Shown here piece after piece: positions 26,895-34,791 of a stretch of DNA of 57,116 nt (position 1 is the first letter of the stretch; every line of letters begins with the position of its first letter). The stretch covers positions 1 through 57,116 of the forward strand of contig CAZJVP010000057.1 of NCBI GenBank assembly GCA_964549615.1, in the 5' to 3' direction. Under the pieces are notes generated by a model. The model had not been told where the DNA came from. It saw only the letters and a list, made by a program, of their open reading frames with translations, and did not search any database. Source of the DNA: CAYVLA01 sp964549615 [NCBI: uncultured Thermococci archaeon] (GTDB lineage: Archaea; CAYQAE01; CAYVLA01). Both the position numbers and the translations under genes were made by a program.

Positions 26895-27845
26895 CTACCT
26901 CTCGGTCACGACATCCGCTATGTCGAAGATGTGGTCCGCCGCATGCTCCACGCACGACCAGATCTTGGCAGTATCTGGCTCCTGTGCGGACTCTTCCCTG
27001 AGCTCCGATATCATGCGCACGATGCTTTGACGGTTTCTCGTCACCATGTTCGACAACTTGAAGTCTCCCTTGAGCAACGCGTTGGTCGCCTGCTGGTAGA
27101 GCCTCTTCATCTCCGCCGCCAGGTCGATGGCCTTCTCGGCAATCACGACGTTCGTCGCCTTTTCGAGGTAGTGCGAGCACATGTCAACCGACTCGTCTCC
27201 CACCTTCTCCATCATGCTCGCAGCGAACCGCAGGTCCAAACACTGCGACGGCAGTACGCCGACGCTCTCGGCCGTCCTCAGGTCGCTGACCGCAGTCCTC
27301 AGCAGGCGTATGGCGAGGAAGTAGAGCCTGTCAAGGGCATCGTCCCTTTCGATCACGTTTTGGGCTAGCACTCTGTTCCCCCGCGCCAACGCGCAGATCG
27401 CGTCCTCCAGCATCGAGCTGCCTATCTGGTGAAGCCTCCTCATGACCTCCTCCACGGAGAGCTCCATGGGGACCACTAAGCTGACGAGCAGAAGGCTGTC
27501 CGAGGTCTCGTTTATGACCTCCATCCCCGCCAAGCGCGTCGCAGCCGTCCTTATTGTCTCCTTCTCGGTCGACGTAATCATCTTCTTGGACTTGATCAGT
27601 ATCCTGTCGTAACCGGAGAGGTAGCTGGCCGTTAGCTCCCTCCCGATATCCTCGGTCAGCTCCAGCTCGGTCGCCCTCGCCCTCGGCTTGGCCATGGGAT
27701 TGGCCTCTATCATTAGCGTTGAAGCTCCGAGCCTAGCAAGTCCCACCTGGCTTCCCTTCGTAAGTCCATTCTCAGCCACCCAATCCTTCGGAAGCGATAT
27801 CAGGTAGCTGCCTCCGGACGTCTCCTGAAGATACCGGGTTTCCAT
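26895..27845 (-). CDS. PhoU-like regulator with AbrB/SpoVT-type N-terminal domain
   Basis: 316 residues if the ATG at 27845 is used. Residues about 1-45 (ETRYLQETSGGSYLISLPKD and onward) match the archaeal AbrB-like swapped-hairpin DNA-binding domain; residues about 100-310 form two PhoU three-helix bundles with acidic metal-site residues (MMEKVGDESVDM, VEHAADHIFDIADV). Archaeal proteins of this type are thought to regulate phosphate uptake transcription. No pst genes are in the window. It is divergent from the ECF transporter operon. Confidence 0.85.
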   Translation of the reverse strand: METRYLQETSGGSYLISLPKDWVAENGLTKGSQVGLARLGASTLMIEANPMAKPRARATELELTEDIGRELTASYLSGYDRILIKSKKMITSTEKETIRTAATRLAGMEVINETSDSLLLVSLVVPMELSVEEVMRRLHQIGSSMLEDAICALARGNRVLAQNVIERDDALDRLYFLAIRLLRTAVSDLRTAESVGVLPSQCLDLRFAASMMEKVGDESVDMCSHYLEKATNVVIAEKAIDLAAEMKRLYQQATNALLKGDFKLSNMVTRNRQSIVRMISELREESAQEPDTAKIWSCVEHAADHIFDIADVVTER

Positions 27846-27865
27846 GAGATGTTCATATCCAAACA

Positions 27866-27880
27866 TACATATTTGAATAT
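27866..27880 (-). promoter_or_regulatory. TATA region for the AbrB-PhoU gene
   Basis: The minus strand is AT-rich (GAAATATTCAAATATGTATG) 21-35 nt before the ATG at 27845. This supports that start rather than upstream in-frame codons, and implies a leaderless transcript. Confidence 0.45.
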
Positions 27881-28030
27881 TTCGCCGGAAAAAAAGAAAA
27901 GCCGCTCCCTGTTCGAATAGGCGTGGCCGACTGGGAGAAGCCGCGCCCATTTCACCGCAAGCTCGACTGCCCTGGCGATCCCAAACCGCGTCTCGCGGCT
28001 GGGAGATCGTGATTGCTCCGAGGTGTAGAA

Positions 28031-29803
28031 ATGGCCAACGTCTCCACCCTCGAAGTTCCAGTTGCACCCGCCACCGAAGGAGCCAAACAATCTCACGAAC
28101 ATATGGTTAGAATAGAAAATCTCAATTACACCTACCCTCGAAGCGATAGCCCGGCCCTCCGCGACGTGAACCTTGATATCCATGAAGGAGACGTCGTGCT
28201 CATAACCGGTCCGAGCGGGGCCGGAAAGACAACGCTCCTCAGGCTCATAAACGGTCTCATACCCCATTTCTTCGGGGGCACTTTCAAAGGGTCCGTTGTC
28301 GTCAAAGGATACGACACCAAAAGCCGCGACCCAGGCTTCTTTTCCACCTTCGTCGGTTACCTTTTCCAGAACCCTTCGGCCCATCTGATAGCACCAACCG
28401 TGAAGGAAGAGCTGGCATTCGGTCCCGAGAACCTCGGCGTGCCAGCACACGAGATCCTTGCCAGGATCGAGCGCACTTTGAAAGAGATGGGACTTGAGGG
28501 ATGTGAGGGCAGGAACCCGCACTTCCTTTCTGGAGGGGAGCAACAGGCCGTGGCGCTGGCATCCGTTGTCGTAATGGAACCCAGAATCCTAGTGCTCGAC
28601 GAGCCGACATCAAACCTCGATCCTCTCGGCACCGAACGGGTGATGGCACAGATTCAGAGGCTCGCAAGAGATGGCCGCAGAACGATCTTGATCGTTGAAC
28701 ATAAGTTGGAGGAAACGGCGCACCTGGCGGACAGACTGATCGTCTTGGACGACGGAGCTGTGTTGCTGGATGCACGGCCGAAGGACGCCTTGAACCAAGC
28801 TGAAGAACTGCTCGGTCACGGCGTCAGGATTCCGCAGGTGACGTTGCTCTTCCATCACCTCGTCAGGAAGAGGCTTGTCAACCTCGAGAGCCTTCCGCTA
28901 ACCGTTGAGGAGGCCTATGAACTCTTGGCCGGAAAGCCAAGACGCGCGCCCAGAAAGCCACGCACCGAAGCTACCCAAGGTGGAAAGGAGATCGCCAGGG
29001 CCGTCGACCTCAGCTTCACCTACCCAGATGGCACCGAAGCGCTTAGCGACGTAAACCTCACGATTCGAGAGGGGGAGTTCGTAGGGCTGATAGGTCAGAA
29101 TGCTTCCGGCAAGACGACCTTGGCGAGGCTTTTCAACGGCCTACTTAAGCCCACCAAGGGCAAGGTCTACGTTGACGGAGAGGATACCTCCGAGCACAGC
29201 ACGGCATACCTTGCCACAAAAGTTGGCTACGTCTTCCAGAACCCCGATAGCCAGCTCTTTTGCAGGACCGTCGAGGAAGAGCTGACCTACGGGCCGAGGA
29301 ACCTAAAGTTGGACAGGAAGGTCGTTGCGGAAAGGGTGAGAGAGGTCTCTGAAGCCATCGGCATAACCCACCTTCTCAGGAAAAACCCATTCCAGCTCAG
29401 CCAAGCGGAGAAGCAAAAGGTGGCGGTGGGCTCGGTCTTGACAATGAGGCCCAAGATCCTCATAGTCGACGAGCCCACAACCGGCCAGGACCATTTGTCA
29501 AGCCTCAGGATGATGGAGTTTTACCGCAAGCTGAACAGCCAGGGCGCGACCCTGGTCGTCATAACCCATGACATGAATCTTGCTGCCCAGTACGCCAGCA
29601 GGATCGTAGTGATGCAAAGCGGAAGGATTATCGCTGAAGGGCCGGCGAGGACGGTTTTCGCAAGATCCCAGATCCTGAGGGAGGCCCATCTCAAGCCCCC
29701 ACAGGTTTCGGAGCTTTTTAACCGAGTCTTCAACGGTACTGTGGACTGGACGGTACTTACGGTCGAGGAGGCTTTGGAGGCCTTTGAGGAGGCGCTAGCC
29801 TGA
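28031..29803 (+). CDS. ECF transporter double ATPase (fused EcfA-EcfA')
   Basis: 590 residues from the ATG at 28031, preceded by GAGGTG. Two ABC domains in tandem. Domain 1: Walker A GPSGAGKTT, signature LSGGEQQAVAL, Walker B ILVLDEPTSNLDP. Domain 2: Walker A GQNASGKTT, degenerate signature LSQAEKQKVAV, Walker B ILIVDEPTTGQD. Fused ATPases of this kind occur in YkoD-type ECF importers for vitamins or cofactors. They power a T component and an S component, both encoded just downstream. Confidence 0.92.
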   Translation: MANVSTLEVPVAPATEGAKQSHEHMVRIENLNYTYPRSDSPALRDVNLDIHEGDVVLITGPSGAGKTTLLRLINGLIPHFFGGTFKGSVVVKGYDTKSRDPGFFSTFVGYLFQNPSAHLIAPTVKEELAFGPENLGVPAHEILARIERTLKEMGLEGCEGRNPHFLSGGEQQAVALASVVVMEPRILVLDEPTSNLDPLGTERVMAQIQRLARDGRRTILIVEHKLEETAHLADRLIVLDDGAVLLDARPKDALNQAEELLGHGVRIPQVTLLFHHLVRKRLVNLESLPLTVEEAYELLAGKPRRAPRKPRTEATQGGKEIARAVDLSFTYPDGTEALSDVNLTIREGEFVGLIGQNASGKTTLARLFNGLLKPTKGKVYVDGEDTSEHSTAYLATKVGYVFQNPDSQLFCRTVEEELTYGPRNLKLDRKVVAERVREVSEAIGITHLLRKNPFQLSQAEKQKVAVGSVLTMRPKILIVDEPTTGQDHLSSLRMMEFYRKLNSQGATLVVITHDMNLAAQYASRIVVMQSGRIIAEGPARTVFARSQILREAHLKPPQVSELFNRVFNGTVDWTVLTVEEALEAFEEALA

Positions 29804-29821
29804 AAGACAGGGGTGACCCCG

Positions 29822-29938
29822 GTGCAATGGCTGCCACTTAAGCCACCATGGAGTTGGCTCGCCGTAGCGGTCATCGTCGTGCTAACGATCTTGGTGGTCT
29901 ACTATGGCAACTCCAGGTGGAGAGGAAGCGGGAAATAG
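29822..29938 (+). CDS. 38-aa single-TM protein inside the ECF operon
   Basis: Hidden small ORF between the ATPase and EcfT. From the GTG at 29822 it reads VQWLPLKPPWSWLAVAVIVV and continues LTILVVYYGNSRWRGSGK: one TM helix (about residues 12-28) with basic residues after it. GGGGTGA at 29810-29816 gives a 5-nt spacer. An in-frame GTG at 29813 would add three residues. Its position recalls the extra small membrane subunits (CbiN/NikN-like) of some metal ECF systems, but I see no sequence match. Confidence 0.6.
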   Translation: MQWLPLKPPWSWLAVAVIVVLTILVVYYGNSRWRGSGK

Positions 29939-29955
29939 CGCAGGATGGGCCAAGA

Positions 29956-30792
29956 ATGGCGTTTGAATATTTCGAGGGCGATTCCCTCCTTCACAGGCTA
30001 GATCCAAGAGTCAAGATCGTACTCTACCTCACGTTCACGCTCTTCGCCATCGTCTACTCAGATCCGATCGTGTTGGGCGTCGTCTACCTGTTAGCGTTGG
30101 GGACCATAAAGGCGGCTGGAATACCCCTGAGGAAGATGGCGCCCGCACTCAAGGCGATTCTTCCGTTCCTAGTCGTCTACCCGCTCTTCAACATCTTTGG
30201 CTATAGGGGCGGGTTCGGGATGCAGTACTCGCTGGGGAGATTTCTTTTCTGGAACATATACCTCGAGGCACTGGTCTACAGCATCGGGGTGGAGCTGAAG
30301 GTTCTCATCATCGTAACCGTCCTCAACGTCGTGCTCTACGTTACCCCCATAAGTCGTCTGGTAGGCTCCCTCGCCAAGTGGAGGATGCCAGCTGATTTCA
30401 TCGTCGCTCTTTCGATAGGGTTTAGCTATGTACCAGTTCTGATGAACGAGGTGAGGGAGACCCTGAACGCGCAAGAGGCGAGAGGGTTTAGCCACAGGTC
30501 AAGAAACCCGGTGAGGCTTCTGCTCAACTACATCCCCGTGATCATGCCATCGTTCATGAGCGCCTTCAGAAGAGCCCAGGACATAGCCCTGAGCATCGAG
30601 ACTAGGGGATTCGGCTACAGCCTCGGCAAGAGAACCTCGATAACCCAAACGAAATTCGGTCGCGACGACTGGCCAGTCATGGCCACGCTTCTCGCTGCGA
30701 TCGGAGTCGCCCTCGTCACCGGACAATGGGGGCTCGACCTGGGTGACTTCAGGTTCAGCTTGAACTTCTTCAGGATCTTGCTGCGCATGTAG
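29956..30792 (+). CDS. ECF transporter T component (EcfT)
   Basis: 278 residues from the ATG at 29956, preceded by AGGATGG with a 7-nt spacer; the longer open frame to 29848 overlaps the small ORF and is not needed. Five or six TM helices and two diagnostic Ala-Arg-Gly motifs on the coupling helices: NAQEARGF and SIETRGF (the second in ETRG form). EcfT couples ATP hydrolysis to the substrate-binding S component. The gene follows the double ATPase in an operon. Confidence 0.9.
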   Translation: MAFEYFEGDSLLHRLDPRVKIVLYLTFTLFAIVYSDPIVLGVVYLLALGTIKAAGIPLRKMAPALKAILPFLVVYPLFNIFGYRGGFGMQYSLGRFLFWNIYLEALVYSIGVELKVLIIVTVLNVVLYVTPISRLVGSLAKWRMPADFIVALSIGFSYVPVLMNEVRETLNAQEARGFSHRSRNPVRLLLNYIPVIMPSFMSAFRRAQDIALSIETRGFGYSLGKRTSITQTKFGRDDWPVMATLLAAIGVALVTGQWGLDLGDFRFSLNFFRILLRM

Positions 30793-30818
30793 GGAGTCGC
30801 AATGGGAGGAATCGTGCC

Positions 30819-31481
30819 GTGGAACAGAGAAGGAGACTCATAACATCTAGGCAGGTGGGCTTGGCCGCCGCTCTGGGAGGCCTTGCCTTTGCGTGGAGGG
30901 CCCTCGGCCTAAACATACCCTGGGTCCCGCCTTTCGTCGTCGACCTAGGCCATACCATAGTGCTCCTCGGGTCTTTTGCCGGAGGACCTTATGTCACAGC
31001 TGCAATTGCGATCCTGATAGGGATACCCTCGTGGGATACCTGGATAGACATGCTCGGCTACTTCATCACAGGGCTCGGGTTGTGTTTCCTCGCGAAGACG
31101 ATCTGGAAGCATAGAAACAGCTTCGGCGGCCACCTTCTCATATGGCTCTACTCAGCAACTGCATCCTACATAGTGGCCCCTGCGTACTGGTTACTGATGT
31201 TCGACAACGTTCTCCACCTCATACCATTCAAAGCCACCCTCTTGGTCGTCTGGTCCCCAGCCGGCGACGCCCTCCCGTACACCCTGCTCAAAGCCATACC
31301 TCTGAGCATTGCCCTCGTATCAGCGCCCCACTATATGGAGCCAAGATGGAAATGGAGAGGCGGAGAGCAGGTGGTTTCGGAGGAAAGCAGGGTCGGATGG
31401 AGCAAGCAGGATGTGTTGGGGATTGCCCTTTACCTACTCATGATACTGGCGGCAGTGGGCGTGATTCTGATCAAATGGTAA
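30819..31481 (+). CDS. Putative ECF S component (substrate-binding membrane protein)
   Basis: 220 residues from a GTG with GGGAGG nine nt upstream. Five or six TM helices; N-terminal RQVGLAAALGGLAFAWR resembles the AxxxAxxxA helix with which S components contact EcfT. The order ATPase, small TM, T, S matches a complete ECF importer. The substrate is not readable: there is no adjacent biosynthetic gene or visible riboswitch. Call by position and topology. Confidence 0.65.
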   Translation: MEQRRRLITSRQVGLAAALGGLAFAWRALGLNIPWVPPFVVDLGHTIVLLGSFAGGPYVTAAIAILIGIPSWDTWIDMLGYFITGLGLCFLAKTIWKHRNSFGGHLLIWLYSATASYIVAPAYWLLMFDNVLHLIPFKATLLVVWSPAGDALPYTLLKAIPLSIALVSAPHYMEPRWKWRGGEQVVSEESRVGWSKQDVLGIALYLLMILAAVGVILIKW

Positions 31482-31740
31482 GACGCCCGGCTCTTAGCGC
31501 CGACACCTCCACGCTGGATGGCACCGCCGAACCACCTTTCAACACCGGAAAGGTCGGCCCAAGCCTGATCTGTGGGCTGTGTCCATCCATAGACTCGCTA
31601 GGTGTGCTTGAGAAGAAGGTTCCCGGCTTTCTTGGACGCAGGGACGTTCACTGCCTCCAGTTCGCTTGCCTTTCCGGGGCAGCCTTTTCGGAGCTCTCCT
31701 GGGGAAGAGATAAATCCTGTGGCAACAACGAGGAGGTCGA

Positions 31741-32559
31741 ATGATCGTAGGGATAGACATCGGAGGAAGCACCACGAAGGCGGTTGCCTATCGCAACGGG
31801 ATGGTCGGGAAGACCTCCGTCACAACGACCGACCCCTATGCAGCGGCCGCAGGTGCACTGGCGAAACTCTTCATCGATATCGGTAAAGGCCTGAGCGATG
31901 TCCAACGTATAGCTGTTACTGGAGGAGGATCCCGCGCCATGGCACCCGACCTCCTCGGCCTTCCCGTGTGCAAGGTGGACGAGATGCGGGCCATCGGACT
32001 CGGGGGAATCGAGCTGACGGGAAAGAAGCAAGCTCTCGTGGTCAGCATGGGCACGGGGACGGCGATCCTCGCCGTCAGGGACGGAGGAAGACGGGTACAG
32101 CATGTCGCAGGTACCGCTGTCGGAGGCGGTACTTTGATGGGCCTTGCAAGATGCATTCTCAACAAGTACGAGATAGGCAGCCTCTGGAAGCTGGCCAAGG
32201 ACGGAGATCTCAGGAAGGTTGACCTATCCGTCAAGGATATCGCTGGCGGGTCGGTGGGATTCCTTCCTGAGAATGCGACCGCGTCCAACTTCGGGAAGGT
32301 CACGGATGACGCCTCGGAGGCCGATTTCGCGCTCGGCGTCATCAACATGGTCGGACAAGTGATCGGAACCATTGCGTGCCTGGCCGCAAAGGCAAATGGC
32401 CTCGAGCAGGACGTTGTCCTGGTCGGCAAGGTTGCTGCGAACAAGGAGATCACCGACGTCATGCAGGGCGTGGGGGCGCTCTACGGAGTCAAGATGGTGG
32501 TTCCGCGGGACCCGGACTTCTGCACGGCCCTTGGCGCGGCCATGGCCGTCCTTAAGTAG
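31741..32559 (+). CDS. Type II pantothenate kinase-like ASKHA kinase (CoaW-like)
   Basis: 272 residues from an ATG behind GAGGAGGTC. ASKHA phosphate-1 loop GIDIGGSTTK, then SMGTGTAILAV, VAGTAVGGGTLMGL, and a C-terminal KVAANKEI segment, in the order and spacing of staphylococcal CoaW. The ATASNFGKV stretch matches the TAANFG of CoaW. Type II PanK phosphorylates pantothenate in coenzyme A synthesis. Most archaea use pantoate kinase instead, so either this is acquired or it has another acyl/sugar substrate. A TATA-like GAGATAAATC lies at 31707-31716. Confidence 0.8.
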   Translation: MIVGIDIGGSTTKAVAYRNGMVGKTSVTTTDPYAAAAGALAKLFIDIGKGLSDVQRIAVTGGGSRAMAPDLLGLPVCKVDEMRAIGLGGIELTGKKQALVVSMGTGTAILAVRDGGRRVQHVAGTAVGGGTLMGLARCILNKYEIGSLWKLAKDGDLRKVDLSVKDIAGGSVGFLPENATASNFGKVTDDASEADFALGVINMVGQVIGTIACLAAKANGLEQDVVLVGKVAANKEITDVMQGVGALYGVKMVVPRDPDFCTALGAAMAVLK

Positions 32560-32621
32560 ATCGCTCGCTGGGCACCAGAGATTCGCAGTCACCGGTCGCC
32601 AGCACCAAACAGCCAAATAGC

Positions 32622-32629
32622 CTTTTATT
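32622..32629 (+). promoter_or_regulatory. TATA box for the PfkB kinase
   Basis: CCTTTTATTT lies 23-30 nt before the GTG at 32652, predicting a leaderless transcript. Confidence 0.45.
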
Positions 32630-32651
32630 TTGGCTGCAGTCACCGGGTCAT

Positions 32652-33599
32652 GTGGCGGGCCTGGATCTGCTTGTCGTGGGCGACGCAATGGTGGACCTGA
32701 CGGTGAAGCCACCTCCGAGCCGCAAGGGAGGCGCCTATCCATCCACGATCGTTGTTTCGCCGGGCGGCCTAGGCAATGTTGCGGCTGCCGCGGCTGATTG
32801 CGGGGCGCGGGTGGGCTTCGCCGGCAGGGTTGGAAAGGATGTCCTTGGCGAGATGTACATCCGGGACTTGCGCTCGAACGGCGTCCGCAGCTTCGTGCGC
32901 AGATCCCACCTTCCCACCGGGATCTGCATCAACTTCATCCACCCGGGCGGCGAGCGGACCATGTACACGACCCGCGGGGCAAACGACCTGCTCGTCTCGC
33001 GGGACGTCCCCGACTCCCTACTTCGCCTGACCAGAATGGTCTTCGTGTCGGGTTTCTCTATGGAGACTGCCAAATCTGCGACGGAGATCGAGAAGGTATG
33101 CAATAGGGCAAAGGCCCGGGGCAGCCAGGTAGCGGTCGGAGGAGGGGCGTTCAACATAATAACGAGGAGGCGGGAACGCTTCCGTCGAATGATATCCAGC
33201 AATGCTGACATTCTCGTGCTCAATCAAAAGGAGGCCCTCGCCCTCAGTGGCAAGACCGCTGTGAGGCCTGCACTGGACGCACTGCAAGCCCTCGTTGGGT
33301 TCCTCGTTGTCACTCTAGGTCGGCGTGGTAGCATACTTTGCCGCAATGGTTCTGTGACCCGCATTCCTGCTCCTCGGTCACCGGGAAGGGCCATTGATAC
33401 GACGGGCGCCGGGGACGTTTTCGCGGGGACCCTTCTTGCGGGGCTTCTCCTAGGGAAGGGCGCCATCGAAAGCATAAGGCAGGCCCATATCCGGGCGGGC
33501 AAGAGCGTCGCCCACCTGGGGCCCAGGCCGCCCCGATGGCCGTCGGAACGCAGCATCAGACCCGTTTGCCCGCCAAACAGCACAACATGGCCGTTTTGA
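32652..33599 (+). CDS. PfkB-family carbohydrate kinase
   Basis: 315 residues from a GTG. N-terminal VVGDAMVDL and the Gly-rich SPGGLGNVAAAAADCGARVGF match PfkB sugar-binding elements. The anion-hole/catalytic signature DTTGAGDVFAG is complete. Family members phosphorylate ribose, fructose, ketodeoxy sugars or nucleosides; the substrate cannot be fixed. The C-terminus carries an extra Pro-rich tail (about 20 residues). Confidence 0.88.
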   Translation: MAGLDLLVVGDAMVDLTVKPPPSRKGGAYPSTIVVSPGGLGNVAAAAADCGARVGFAGRVGKDVLGEMYIRDLRSNGVRSFVRRSHLPTGICINFIHPGGERTMYTTRGANDLLVSRDVPDSLLRLTRMVFVSGFSMETAKSATEIEKVCNRAKARGSQVAVGGGAFNIITRRRERFRRMISSNADILVLNQKEALALSGKTAVRPALDALQALVGFLVVTLGRRGSILCRNGSVTRIPAPRSPGRAIDTTGAGDVFAGTLLAGLLLGKGAIESIRQAHIRAGKSVAHLGPRPPRWPSERSIRPVCPPNSTTWPF

Positions 33600-33792
33600 A
33601 AAGAATTGCGAGCTCTCTCGGCGTGGAAGTGTTGATCACAAGGCGCTCCAGCATTGGGGCCCCTGCGCTCCAGGCCCCCAGGAATTCCTTGCAAGAAACC
33701 AGGACCGGTCAGAAGGATTTGAAAGCAGTGATTAGCCGAAACAAGGCAGAAAACAACACCCTTTTCTTACTCTAACAGCCACCCAATTCCTA

Positions 33793-34116
33793 TTGAAGCG
33801 GGTTGAGATCCGTCAGAAACGCATAGTGATAAGCGACATAAGGGACATGGAAGAGAGGGCTGCGTCCCCGGCCTTGGTGAAGGCGCTGGCGTCTCGCGTT
33901 CAGAGGGTGCTGAGGGAGCTGGGCCTCACCGCAATTGTTAGGGTCGGAAGGAATCCTGATATTCCGCACAGAAGGCCACGCAAAGCCCGGCATGGAGGCC
34001 AATTCTCAGCCAAGGCGCGCGTAGCCGCGCCACTCTCCCGGCCGACACAAGCCTCCGACACGGTCCTAAGACCCAGACCCGCCATGAGAACTGGGGCGGA
34101 GGAGACACGCCAATGA
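33793..34116 (+). CDS. Hypothetical basic protein, coupled to the next gene
   Basis: 107 residues starting at TTG. The first 65 residues are predicted helix-rich and charged (ALASRVQRVLRELGLTAIVR); the rest is Arg/Pro-rich and looks disordered. Its TGA overlaps the start of the next gene by 4 nt, the best argument that it is real. A pyrimidine-rich CCTTTTCTTA at 33761 could be a weak TATA. No family recognised. Confidence 0.4.
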   Translation: MKRVEIRQKRIVISDIRDMEERAASPALVKALASRVQRVLRELGLTAIVRVGRNPDIPHRRPRKARHGGQFSAKARVAAPLSRPTQASDTVLRPRPAMRTGAEETRQ

Positions 34117-34721
34117 TGGGCTCAGCGCATGTGGAGCGAAACGGCAGGTATGCCGTGACCGCCCTCATGGCTATCTTGGCTTTCGTGGTGATGGCCCGGC
34201 TTGTGATGCTGACCCTGGTGACCCCGGTCATCGCGATCATCCTCATCTGGATGATCGTCGTTCCGATCTCCTATAGGGCGCTGGCCGAAGAGCCGGCCCT
34301 ACAGGGCCTACCGGAGCTGCCCGCGCCTCCGCCCGGACTCAACTGGCAGAAAGCGCTCCCGAGGAGGAAGAGACCTGCCAGGAACGCCCCGCGCCACGCA
34401 CCTGTAAATCATATCAAGCGCGTCCTGAGCGAGCTTGGATACAGGTGCGCGCCCTCGCACGATTCAAAGGTATCCCTGATTGCCCGTTCCGCGGATGGCG
34501 CAAGCGTAGTTGTCAAGATATGCGAGGGGCAGGCCGGAGTGTTGGCATGCCAAGACGCGCTCAAAGCCATGCTTAAGGTTGGCGCCCACGAGGCGATCGT
34601 GTTTGCGCCAAACGGTCCCACCCCAACTGCGAGTCGCTTCCTTCGTCAGATCAGGTCGAGAAGAGGCGTGCGAATACGGATCTGGAGCGACGCCAATCTG
34701 GCAAGGCCCGCGCGGCGGTAG
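34113..34721 (+). CDS. Membrane protein with C-terminal restriction-endonuclease-like domain
   Basis: 202 residues; two adjacent TM helices at about 14-55, a basic linker, then a soluble alpha/beta domain (about 95-195). In that domain ASVVVKICEGQAGVLACQDALKAMLKVG and EAIVFAPNGPTPTASRFL resemble the core of Mrr-type PD-(D/E)xK domains, although the catalytic D/E-x-K looks altered to V-x-K. Membrane-anchored Mrr-like proteins exist in many archaea. Translationally coupled to the upstream ORF by ATGA. Confidence 0.55.
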   Translation: MMGSAHVERNGRYAVTALMAILAFVVMARLVMLTLVTPVIAIILIWMIVVPISYRALAEEPALQGLPELPAPPPGLNWQKALPRRKRPARNAPRHAPVNHIKRVLSELGYRCAPSHDSKVSLIARSADGASVVVKICEGQAGVLACQDALKAMLKVGAHEAIVFAPNGPTPTASRFLRQIRSRRGVRIRIWSDANLARPARR

Positions 34722-34791
34722 CGGGACAGGGATCTTGGGCGCAGGGAAAGAAAGAATAGGCACCTCGTATTAGGGCGGTTGCGGTCCGACG

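Noticed and set aside
28013-28030. Upstream start for the double ATPase
   Set aside because: It would include the ribosome-binding site; the ATG at 28031 fits GAGGTG with proper spacing.
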